Origin: Terriglobia bacterium
GTDB lineage: Bacteria > Acidobacteriota > Terriglobia > UBA7540
Direction of reading: 5' to 3'
Length of the DNA: 6,690 nucleotides
Assembly: GCA_030040455.1 (NCBI GenBank)
Contig: JASHTR010000575.1
Span: 1-6,690, forward strand
A program made the translations under genes and the position numbers. Under the pieces are notes generated by a model. It saw only the letters and a list, made by a program, of their open reading frames with translations. It made no database searches and had not been told where the DNA came from. Within the stretch, counting starts at the first letter, position 1. Every line of letters starts with the position of its first letter. Positions 1-5,510 of this stretch are shown one piece after another.

Positions 1-983
1 GCGCGCACGGCGTGCAGGCGCACGAACCACACCGGATCGTCATTCAAGCGAAGCAGGCATTGAAGCGCATCGCCGTCGTCCGTCCCAAAAAACGAAAGCA
101 AGTCTGCGGCCACGGCGCGAACATCCGGACTTTCATCGGCGGCAAGCCGGGTATGGATTACCTCCGCGATTTCCGACCCTATTTGCAGGTGGAGGACCGA
201 AGGCTCATCGCGTGGCGAAGCAAGCATGCATCGGAGGATCTGCGCGGCGACCACGCGGACCCGGGGATGCCCGTCCTCAAGAAGGGGCAGGAGTTGAACG
301 GCAAATTCCGGCGAGAACCGCGCGAGCGCTGCTTCAAGGGCTTGCTCGGAGAAATGCGGCATGGGCGAGGCAATGGAAACGCGCAGTTGATCCACCAGCG
401 TCGGAAAGCTGCGCGGTTCAGCAATCGCGCCCAAGGAGCGGAGTGCCACCGTCTGAACGTCAGGGTAGGAGTCATGGAGAGCGTCCACCAGCAGTTGCCA
501 GCTTTTCTCGTGATGGATGCGACCCAGGTTTTCCGCGCTTCTGGCCCTCATGATGAAGCGGAGCCGGCGCAAGGAAGCGGATTTCCGCTTTCCATTGCCC
601 TGCCCTTTGCCACCGTCTCCCCCGAGCCTCTCCTGCCATGTCCGGACAAGCCCGAGATCCTCAGCAGCTCTCCGCAGGATGCTTTCATAGCGAGGATTGC
701 CCAGCAGGTCGAGGAAAACCTCTTCAACCGCCAGGGCGCCCGAGGAATGAGCCATCTGCTGAAAGCTTTCGATCGCCGATGCATACTCCACGGTTTGGGC
801 GAGAAGACCTTCGAGGATCGACTGGAATTCATCCCGGAGGGCGTCAAGAACCTTGAAGTCCGCCTCGCGTTTGATTCGTCGCCCAATTGCAACGGCAATA
901 AGCGTAAGCGATCCCAGAAAGATTGCCAGCGCCAGCCATAACACGGCCTGGATTAACCGTTCCGCAAAAAAAGGCGCAGCCAT
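1..983 (-). CDS. Membrane-anchored HEAT-repeat protein (partial, N-terminal 327 residues)
   Basis: The reading frame is open from ATG 983 to the left edge, so the C-terminus lies outside the window. ATG 983 is chosen because GGAG sits 5 bases upstream and a candidate promoter lies at 1043-1071; the frame itself is open back to a stop at 1068-1070. Residues about 11-34 are one hydrophobic segment (VLWLALAIFLGSLTLIAVAI) followed by basic RRIKR, which suggests an N-in membrane anchor. Residues 38-120 look helical. A Gly/Lys-rich linker follows (121-136). Helical repeats of HEAT type then appear near 162-187, 228-253, 276-300 and 306-327, with the recurring pattern of a D-x-x-P-x-V-R turn followed by an Ala/Leu-rich helix (for example ESPDVRAVAADLL). 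HEAT repeats are protein-binding scaffolds, so no enzymatic role is implied. The partner is unknown; genes downstream of the left edge would be the best clue. Its own promoter separates it from the transporter gene. Confidence 0.8.
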   Translation of the reverse strand, partial: MAAPFFAERLIQAVLWLALAIFLGSLTLIAVAIGRRIKREADFKVLDALRDEFQSILEGLLAQTVEYASAIESFQQMAHSSGALAVEEVFLDLLGNPRYESILRRAAEDLGLVRTWQERLGGDGGKGQGNGKRKSASLRRLRFIMRARSAENLGRIHHEKSWQLLVDALHDSYPDVQTVALRSLGAIAEPRSFPTLVDQLRVSIASPMPHFSEQALEAALARFSPEFAVQLLPLLEDGHPRVRVVAAQILRCMLASPRDEPSVLHLQIGSEIAEVIHTRLAADESPDVRAVAADLLSFFGTDDGDALQCLLRLNDDPVWFVRLHAVR

Positions 984-1042
984 TCCCGCTCCGATTGCCA
1001 ATGCAAGGCAGCAACTGTCCAGCCTCTTGATGGATGCTGATA

Positions 1043-1071
1043 GAGATATCGAAATGAAAGTCGCGAGTCAA
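1043..1071 (-). promoter_or_regulatory. Candidate sigma-70 promoter for the HEAT-repeat gene
   Basis: Read on the minus strand, TTGACT (1071-1066, five of six matches to the -35 consensus) is followed after exactly 17 bases by TATCTC (1048-1043, three of six matches to the -10). A run of six T lies just upstream (1080-1075). Transcription would start near 1036, giving a leader of roughly 50 bases before ATG 983. The -10 is weak, so this is a plausible but unproven call. Confidence 0.4.
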
Positions 1072-1123
1072 CAGAAAAAAGCGTGGTAATTCAGAAGCTG
1101 CCTCGAGAATACGCCTGCTGACA

Positions 1124-1188
1124 CCCTCGCGAAAGCGGAGCTCCAGCCTTCCCCCGCCGGGCAAGATAGATTCCCGCTTGCGCAGGAA
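1124..1188. repeat. REP-like pair of inverted palindromic units
   Basis: On the minus strand, positions 1188-1171 read TTCCTGCGCAAGCGGGAA, a 7-bp stem (one G-T wobble) closed by a GCAA tetraloop. A related unit in the opposite orientation lies at 1124-1140, with CGC-GAAA-GCG as its core. The two share a CCGCTT-x-CGC-AGG-like core and are separated by 30 bases, so they could also pair with each other. This resembles REP/BIME elements and the widespread dispersed repeat that often appears in translation as FLRKRES. Copy number elsewhere in the genome cannot be seen here. Confidence 0.5.
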
Positions 1189-1281
1189 CGACTTCGGCAT
1201 AATTTTCGTGCCGAGCGGGCGTTGCGACGCGACGTAAGCGAATGTGAAAAAATCAACAACCTCTCGCTAACGTAGTGCGTC

Positions 1282-1301
1282 GAAAATCCCTTTATGAAGG
1301 G
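1282..1301 (-). terminator. Weak intrinsic terminator after the transporter
   Basis: On the minus strand, CCCTT and AAGGG (1301-1297 and 1292-1288) form a 5-bp stem with a 4-base loop, followed by ATTTTC. It begins 12 bases after the TAG stop of the transporter gene. The stem is short and the T run is only four bases, so termination may be partial. Confidence 0.4.
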
Positions 1302-1313
1302 GGTCGCCGCCAT

Positions 1314-2570
1314 CTAACCACCCTGCCGGGGCGCCCGGATGAGGATCAGCACGAAGGCAGTGGCAAGTAGTGGGAGCGTGGCAGCAGCGACAAAGGCTGG
1401 AAGATAGGAGAACCGGTCAATCAGGACGCCCACAACCAGCGTGAACATCGTGCTCACACCACCTGCGCCGAGGCCGCTTAAGCCTGTTACCGAAGCCACA
1501 ACTTCCTGCGGGAAAAGGTCCGAGGGAAACGTGAGTCCCATCGTGGACCAGCTTGCGTACCCCCAAGTCGCCAGGCTGATGAGGGCAAGGGCCTGATAAG
1601 GGCTGCGAGTTAGGGCTGCCGGGATACCGGCAAGAATAGGCAATGCGCTCACCACGCACACCCATTTCCTTGCCCGGATCACGGGCATGCCCCGTCGAAT
1701 CAAAAGAACAGAGATTGACCCGCCGGTAAAATTCCCGATGTCTGAGGCCAGGAAGGGGATCCACGCAAATACTGCAATCTCCTTCAGGCTGAAATGGCGG
1801 GCATCGCTGAGATATTGTGGAATCCAGAAAACGTAGAACCACCAGATGGGATCGGTCAGCGAGCGTCCTAAAACAATTCCCCACGTATTCCGCTCTTTAA
1901 GCAGGTTGAGATATCGCTTCGCTCCGGCTTGATGAGACGCTTTCGGTGCGTCGCGTCCTGATTCAATCAACTTCCGCTCTTCTACGGTCAGTCGCGAGTG
2001 CGCGACCAGCGGATCGTAAATGGACCGCCAGAGGATGAGCCAGAGAAAACCCAAGCACCCTGCAGTAAGGAAGGCAAAGCGCCAGCCGAGTTTGAGGGCA
2101 ATGAAGGCGACCAGAGGCGGGGCAATAATCGCGCCAATGCTGGAGCCGCTATCAAAAATTGCTACCGCCAGCCCGCGCTCGCTTGCCGGAAACCACTCGG
2201 CCACGGTCTTCGACGCTGCAGGCCAGTTGCACCCTTCCCCAATCCCCAGCATGAAGCGAAAAACGCTGAAAGAGAGCACCGAATTTGCCATGGCCGGCAA
2301 CATGCTAGAAACCGACCACCAGATCATGGCCAGCGTCAGTCCCAGCTTGGTACCGATGATATCAACCAGCACGCCGCCCACAAGCCACATGCCGGCATAG
2401 GCCACTTGAAATGCAGCCACAATGCCGGCATAATCCTCGTGGCTCATATGGAATTGCTTGATGATGAGCGGCGCCAGCACGGAAAGGGTCTGGCGGTCAA
2501 TATAATTGATGGCGGTGGAGCAGAACAGCGTCCACACAATCCACCAGCGCAGATGTTTAACTGTTTTCAC
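1314..2570 (-). CDS. MFS transporter, anion:cation symporter (ACS) family, hexuronate-transporter-like
   Basis: A 418-residue inner-membrane transporter of the usual length for 12-TM major facilitators. The N-terminus carries the family hallmark INYIDRQTLSVLAP in TM1 (21-34). The TM4 region has RFMLGIGEGCNWPAA (105-119), followed by AEWFPASERG (124-133), both characteristic of ExuT/GudP/DgoT-type sugar-acid carriers. A hydrophilic central loop (about 185-230) separates the two six-helix halves, and DPIWWFYVFWIPQYL (240-254) begins the second half. The family normally imports hexuronates, aldarates or related organic anions by proton symport; the actual substrate cannot be read from the sequence. 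The start is GTG 2570: no upstream in-frame ATG exists before a TAG at 2598-2600, and the N-terminus lines up with the family. No clear Shine-Dalgarno precedes it. No sugar-acid catabolic enzyme lies beside it, so it stands as a single gene with its own promoter and terminator candidates. Confidence 0.9.
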   Translation of the reverse strand: MKTVKHLRWWIVWTLFCSTAINYIDRQTLSVLAPLIIKQFHMSHEDYAGIVAAFQVAYAGMWLVGGVLVDIIGTKLGLTLAMIWWSVSSMLPAMANSVLSFSVFRFMLGIGEGCNWPAASKTVAEWFPASERGLAVAIFDSGSSIGAIIAPPLVAFIALKLGWRFAFLTAGCLGFLWLILWRSIYDPLVAHSRLTVEERKLIESGRDAPKASHQAGAKRYLNLLKERNTWGIVLGRSLTDPIWWFYVFWIPQYLSDARHFSLKEIAVFAWIPFLASDIGNFTGGSISVLLIRRGMPVIRARKWVCVVSALPILAGIPAALTRSPYQALALISLATWGYASWSTMGLTFPSDLFPQEVVASVTGLSGLGAGGVSTMFTLVVGVLIDRFSYLPAFVAAATLPLLATAFVLILIRAPRQGG

Positions 2571-2611
2571 GCGAGGAATGGCTGCATAAATTGGAGTCTA
2601 TCGAGCTTTCC

Positions 2612-2640
2612 ATTGTAGCCTCAAAAGCGCTGCAGGAAAC
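2612..2640 (-). promoter_or_regulatory. Candidate promoter for the MFS transporter
   Basis: On the minus strand, TACAAT (2617-2612) matches the -10 consensus at five of six bases. A poor -35 (GTTTCC or TTTCCT, around 2640-2634) lies 16-17 bases upstream. Transcription would start near 2605, about 35 bases before GTG 2570. The weak -35 suggests dependence on an activator or low expression, which is inference. Confidence 0.4.
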
Positions 2641-2659
2641 AGAAGGGGAAGGCCAATTG

Positions 2660-3469
2660 ATGGATAAGTCCCACTACATTATCCGTGGCGGTGTTGAAGG
2701 AAGGGAGCGCCTGCGCATCCTCTCACGCTTGATGCGGCCCACTTCGTTGGACCTGTTGCAACGCGCAGGCATCCGGCCGGGCATGGCTTGCCTGGAGGTC
2801 GGCTGCGGGGGCGGCGATTTGGCCTTCGACCTGGCTCGGATGGTCAGCCCAGGTGGCAGGGTTGTCGCGACCGAAATTGATGAGATCAAGCTCGATATCG
2901 CGCGGCGGGAAGCGGAGGCGCAACAAATATCCAATATTGAATTCAAGCTCGCCGACGTCACGCAGGATGAGCTGGAACAGGAGTTCGATCTGGTCCATGC
3001 GAGGTTTGTCCTCACGCACCTGCCAACTCCCGAGCACGCCCTCACAAGAATGCGGCGGGCATTACGGCCGGGGGGCATCGTCGCAGTTGAAGACATCGAT
3101 TTTCGGGGATATTTTTGCCACCCTGATTGCGGCGCTGTGAGGCGTTACGTTGACCTGTATACCCAGACCGTCCGGCGCAGGGGCGGGGACCCGAACATTG
3201 GGCCGCGGCTCCCGGCCCTTCTTTCAGGAGCCGGGTTTGAGGCCGTCCAGATGAATGTAGTCCAGCAGGCCGGAACCTCGGGCGAGGTAAAGCTCATCAC
3301 CCCCATCACGATGGAGAACATCGCCGAGGCGGTTGTGGCGGAAGGCTTCGCGTCCCAGGCTGAGATCGATGAAATTGTGGCCGAATTGTACGCGTTTGCG
3401 CGCAATCCCTCCAGTGTCTTGAGCATGCCCCGCTTTGTCGAAGCGTGGGGGCGCAGACCTACGGCGTGA
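2660..3469 (+). CDS. Class I SAM-dependent methyltransferase
   Basis: A 269-residue cytosolic enzyme with a Rossmann-type methyltransferase fold. ATG 2660 is preferred over a TTG at 2591 because a purine-rich GGGGAAGG ends 7 bases before it and the extra 23 residues look unstructured. Motif I is LEVGCGGGDLAF (45-56), the glycine-rich SAM loop. TEID (71-74) provides the acidic residue expected to bind the ribose hydroxyls. LADV (97-100) is motif III-like. FDLVHARFVLTHLP (109-122) and the post-motif LRPGGIVAVEDIDF (135-148) follow. The fold and SAM binding are secure. The substrate is not: the C-terminal part (150-269) is an unassigned substrate-recognition region, and small-molecule (ubiquinone/menaquinone-like or natural-product type) methylation is only one possibility. 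It is divergent from the transporter and convergent with rpoZ, so it has no operon partner in this window. Confidence 0.88.
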   Translation: MDKSHYIIRGGVEGRERLRILSRLMRPTSLDLLQRAGIRPGMACLEVGCGGGDLAFDLARMVSPGGRVVATEIDEIKLDIARREAEAQQISNIEFKLADVTQDELEQEFDLVHARFVLTHLPTPEHALTRMRRALRPGGIVAVEDIDFRGYFCHPDCGAVRRYVDLYTQTVRRRGGDPNIGPRLPALLSGAGFEAVQMNVVQQAGTSGEVKLITPITMENIAEAVVAEGFASQAEIDEIVAELYAFARNPSSVLSMPRFVEAWGRRPTA

Positions 3470-3541
3470 CGCCAGATTACGAATAGCCTACGGTTCAGAG
3501 TGGCCTACTTCGCCGCTTTTGCCGGCGCTCGTTGCAAACAT

Positions 3542-3559
3542 CGCAACAAACGTGTTGCG
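3542..3559. other. Stem-loop between convergent genes
   Basis: CGCAACA and TGTTGCG form a perfect 7-bp stem with a 4-base loop (3549-3552), in the 126-base spacer between the stops of the methyltransferase and rpoZ. A competing stem uses GTTGC at 3531-3535 with GCAAC at 3543-3547. Neither strand has a T run after it, so it is not a classic intrinsic terminator, though its place suggests a 3'-end structure for one or both transcripts. Confidence 0.3.
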
Positions 3560-3595
3560 CCGCCCGCGCTATCACGGATGAAAGGCTGGTAAGCT

Positions 3596-3823
3596 TCACT
3601 TTGTGGGGTTTTGCTTCTCCTGTCCGCTTGGAGTGTCGGACGAGTCTTCCGGCGGCACTTCGAAGGGCACCCGGCCGGCTTCAAGCTCCGCCACCGCGAC
3701 CTTGGTAGGTTTCTTGTAAGGGGTTTGAACCAGCGGCTTTGCGCCGGCTTGCAATTGCCGCGCCCTTTTTGCTGCAACCAGGATAAAGCGAAACTTGCTG
3801 TCAATTCCCTGGGGTATATCCAT
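3596..3823 (-). CDS. rpoZ: DNA-directed RNA polymerase omega subunit
   Basis: A 75-residue protein matching the conserved core of omega. DSKFRFILVAAKRARQL (8-24) is the signature helix, followed by a GAKP turn (27-30), then KPTKVAVAELEAG (38-50) and RVPFE (51-55). Omega binds the beta-prime C-terminus and helps assemble and stabilise RNA polymerase. The C-terminal tail (56-75) is polar and probably disordered. The start at ATG 3823 has GGAGG 10 bases upstream, within the last codons of gmk, and only 6 bases separate the gmk stop from this ATG, which fits translational coupling. The gmk-rpoZ order is conserved across many bacterial phyla and supports the call despite the short length. The coaBC gene that often follows rpoZ is absent here. 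Confidence 0.9.
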   Translation of the reverse strand: MDIPQGIDSKFRFILVAAKRARQLQAGAKPLVQTPYKKPTKVAVAELEAGRVPFEVPPEDSSDTPSGQEKQNPTK

Positions 3824-3829
3824 GTCAGT

Positions 3830-4462
3830 CTATCCTCCAAATGTCTTGCTGATTTCGAGAATCGTTCCTTTCTGGTTGTCCCGACGCCATCGAGCGGCCG
3901 TCACAATAGTACGAAGAGCGCGCGTAGCCTGGCGAACGTCATCATTCACTACCGCATAGTCGTATTCCCGCCAGTGACGAATCTCCTCCCGGGCAGCGAC
4001 CAGCCGTCTTTCGATGACCTCCGGCGCGTCGGCATGTCTGCGCGTCAAACGCCTCCGCAGTTCCTGAAAAGAAGGCGGCAACAGGAAAATGCTCACCGCG
4101 TCCGGGAGCTGTTCCCGAACCTTCTGATGCCCTTGCACGTCAATATCCAGCAAGATGTCTTTTCCCGCGCGCTGCGCGTCGAGGATCTGCTGCCGCGACG
4201 TGCCGTAAGAATTCCCGTAAACCTCCGCCCACTCCAGGAACTCGTGAGAAGCCGACATTTGCCGGAAACGCGCGGCACTCACAAAATGGTAATCGCGGCC
4301 GTTTCTTTCCCGCGGGCGCGGCAGCCGCGTTGTGTAAGAAACAGAGAAATCGAGGCCCCGCATCGAGGCCCGCAGGCGCCGGACAACGGTGGACTTTCCT
4401 GAACCGGAGGGCGCTGAGATAATTATAACGCTTCCTCTACCTCGAAAAGTACGGAGTCTCAC
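3830..4462 (-). CDS. gmk: Guanylate kinase
   Basis: Catalyses ATP + GMP to ADP + GDP in the cytosol, an essential step of guanine nucleotide synthesis. From GTG 4462 the protein has 210 residues, typical for the family. The P-loop is APSGSGKST (17-25). The GMP-binding region has SYTTRLPRP (42-50) with R46, R49 and Y58, then EVYGNSYGTS (80-89) and LDIDVQG (105-111). The lid region contains RRRLTRRHAD (136-145), and YDYAVVNDD (167-175) is the conserved C-terminal block. An in-frame TTG at 4516 would add 18 residues and overlap yicC by 44 bases. GTG 4462 is preferred because it places the P-loop at about the usual distance from the N-terminus, but neither start has a good Shine-Dalgarno. One oddity: the usual Gly of the PRxGE motif is Arg51 here. 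Confidence 0.93.
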   Translation of the reverse strand: MRLRTFRGRGSVIIISAPSGSGKSTVVRRLRASMRGLDFSVSYTTRLPRPRERNGRDYHFVSAARFRQMSASHEFLEWAEVYGNSYGTSRQQILDAQRAGKDILLDIDVQGHQKVREQLPDAVSIFLLPPSFQELRRRLTRRHADAPEVIERRLVAAREEIRHWREYDYAVVNDDVRQATRALRTIVTAARWRRDNQKGTILEISKTFGG

Positions 4463-4472
4463 TTGGGCATGT

Positions 4473-5366
4473 TCACTCGATGTTTTGGGCCTGCTCGCGC
4501 AGCTTTTCGATTTCAACCTTCATTTCAATCGCGCTCTCCCCGATCGCCATCCCGATCACGGGTACGTCCGTGGTCTTTGACAGCAGGGTGTTCACTTCGC
4601 GATTCATCTCCTGAAGCAAAAAGTCCAGCTTTTTGCCGATTTCTTTCTCTTCCTTTAGCAAATGCTGCGCCTGGCGGACGTGGCTGCGAAAGCGCGTAAG
4701 CTCTTCGGCAACGTCCGAGCGAACGGTGAGCAGGGCAACCTCCTGAGCCATCCGCGAGGCATCCAGCTCCGGCTCCTTCATCAGCTCTCGAATGCGACTC
4801 TCCAACCGTTCGTGAAATGCGCCCACGGCGGACGGGGCGAGATCATTCACTCGCTGGCCCAGCTCGTCGAGCCTTTTGAGGCGGGTTTCCAGGTCAAGGG
4901 CCAGCGCCCGCCCTTCAGTCTCGCGCATTTCATTGAGCTTTTTGATGGCATCGAGAAAAGCTTGCTCCAGGATAGTTTCCAGCCGCCCGAGTTCTTCCTC
5001 CGAAACCGCGCTCTCTGATTCCACAACGCCCGGGACGCGGAGCAATGCCACCAGATCGAGCTCCGTAGCCACTCCAAACTCTTCGCGGACTTTCTGGCAA
5101 GCAGCCAGATAGGCGGCGAGCACCTTCCGGTCCAGCCGAAGCTCGTTGGATTCCCCACGCTCAAGGCTGGCTGTTACCTCGACATGACCTCGCAAGAGAC
5201 GTTCGCGCATCAAGCTCCTTGCCTTGGGCTCAAAAAATGCAAACTCCGAAGGCAGGCGAAATTGCAGGTCGAGGAAGCGATGATTGATGCTTTTCAGGCT
5301 GACCGCGACCGCGAAATTCCCATCCTCAGCGCGACCGCTGCCATATCCTGTCATGCTCCGAAGCAT
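4473..5366 (-). CDS. yicC: YicC family endoribonuclease
   Basis: A 297-residue protein (E. coli YicC is 287). It opens with the family signature MLRSMTGYGSG, and SLKSINHRFLDLQFRLP (23-39) is the conserved N-terminal block. The C-terminal DUF1732 domain (about 213-297) includes SDVAEELTRFRSHV (217-230), GKKLDFLLQEMNRE (244-257) and the invariant-looking end AIEMKVEIEKLREQAQNIE. YicC proteins are reported as endoribonucleases involved in small-RNA turnover; the role here is inferred from the family. ATG 5366 is chosen from the signature: the open frame continues upstream to a TTG at 5453, but that extension is translated intergenic repeat. There is no Shine-Dalgarno before ATG 5366, because the repeat element abuts the start codon directly. 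The stop lies 10 bases before the preferred gmk start, so yicC-gmk-rpoZ is probably one operon. Confidence 0.92.
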   Translation of the reverse strand: MLRSMTGYGSGRAEDGNFAVAVSLKSINHRFLDLQFRLPSEFAFFEPKARSLMRERLLRGHVEVTASLERGESNELRLDRKVLAAYLAACQKVREEFGVATELDLVALLRVPGVVESESAVSEEELGRLETILEQAFLDAIKKLNEMRETEGRALALDLETRLKRLDELGQRVNDLAPSAVGAFHERLESRIRELMKEPELDASRMAQEVALLTVRSDVAEELTRFRSHVRQAQHLLKEEKEIGKKLDFLLQEMNREVNTLLSKTTDVPVIGMAIGESAIEMKVEIEKLREQAQNIE

Positions 5367-5506
5367 AGTGGTTAGTGGCGAGTGGTTAGTGAGTAGGGAA
5401 CAGGCATGGAGCGATCGCTCCATTAGGCCATTGGGTCGTCGTAAATGATCCAATGCCTCAATTCTGGTCGCTCATCACTGTTACTGATCACTAATCACTA
5501 ACCACT
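5367..5506. repeat. Inverted heptad-repeat element between the ABC exporter and yicC
   Basis: The left arm (5367-5394) is four 7-base units of form AGTGNNN. The right arm (5473-5506) is five units of form NNNCACT, one of them a degenerate 6-mer at 5480-5485. The arms are inverted copies: AGTGGTTAGTG occurs at 5367-5377 and 5381-5391, and its exact reverse complement at 5496-5506. The 78 bases between the arms contain an 18-bp perfect palindrome. The element fills nearly the whole intergenic space, touching the yicC ATG on one side and ending 4 bases from the exporter stop codon on the other. No transposase and no clear target-site duplication are visible. It could be a non-autonomous MITE-like element or expanded simple repeats. 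Confidence 0.65.
5406..5423. repeat. 18-bp perfect palindrome
   Basis: ATGGAGCGATCGCTCCAT reads identically on both strands. It could be a dimeric protein-binding site or extrude as a stemmed structure. It lies about 40 bases upstream of the yicC start. A second imperfect inverted pair follows, AGGCCATTGG near 5426-5435 against CCAATGCCT at 5450-5458. Confidence 0.6.
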
Positions 5507-5510
5507 GCTT

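Larger units (their letters stand above)
984..1313. other. Gene-free intergenic stretch between transporter and HEAT gene
   Basis: These 330 bases hold no convincing gene. They contain, from the transporter side, a weak terminator hairpin (1282-1301), the REP-like inverted pair (1124-1188), the candidate promoter (1043-1071) and the HEAT gene leader with its GGAG ribosome binding site. Short open frames crossing the region have no start signal and run through the repeat, so they were not called. Confidence 0.6.

Noticed and set aside
12..941. 309-codon open frame on the plus strand
   Set aside because: It is the exact codon-aligned antisense of the HEAT-repeat gene and stays open because that gene almost never uses TTA, CTA or TCA codons. 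Its translation is Arg/Gln/His-rich with no family resemblance.
844..1200. 118-codon minus-strand frame beginning MPKSFLRKRES
   Set aside because: The N-terminus is translated REP-like repeat and the rest overlaps the HEAT gene out of frame; FLRKRES-type openings are a common artefact of this repeat.
1998..2618. 206-codon plus-strand open frame opposite the transporter
   Set aside because: Antisense shadow of a strongly supported MFS gene; low-complexity composition and no ribosome binding site.
2591..2659. Extended methyltransferase start at TTG 2591
   Set aside because: No ribosome binding site, an N-terminal extension without homologous character, and overlap with the transporter promoter region; ATG 2660 has a good purine-rich site.
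3505..3840. 111-codon minus-strand frame covering rpoZ
   Set aside because: A TTG-started frame overlapping rpoZ in another register. The rpoZ frame has the omega signature and a proper ribosome binding site.
3611..4402. 263-codon plus-strand open frame opposite rpoZ and gmk
   Set aside because: Spans two well-supported minus-strand genes and their junction; composition is that of a shadow.
5411..5418. GCGATCGC octamer as a cyanobacterial HIP1 site
   Set aside because: Only this one occurrence was noticed, it is part of a longer palindrome, and nothing else in the window points to cyanobacteria.
5367..5453. Extended yicC start at TTG 5453
   Set aside because: It would translate the heptad repeat and the palindrome; the family signature begins at ATG 5366.
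5367..5506. Possible CRISPR array
   Set aside because: Units are 7 bp, tandem without spacers and inverted between the arms; no cas gene is nearby.
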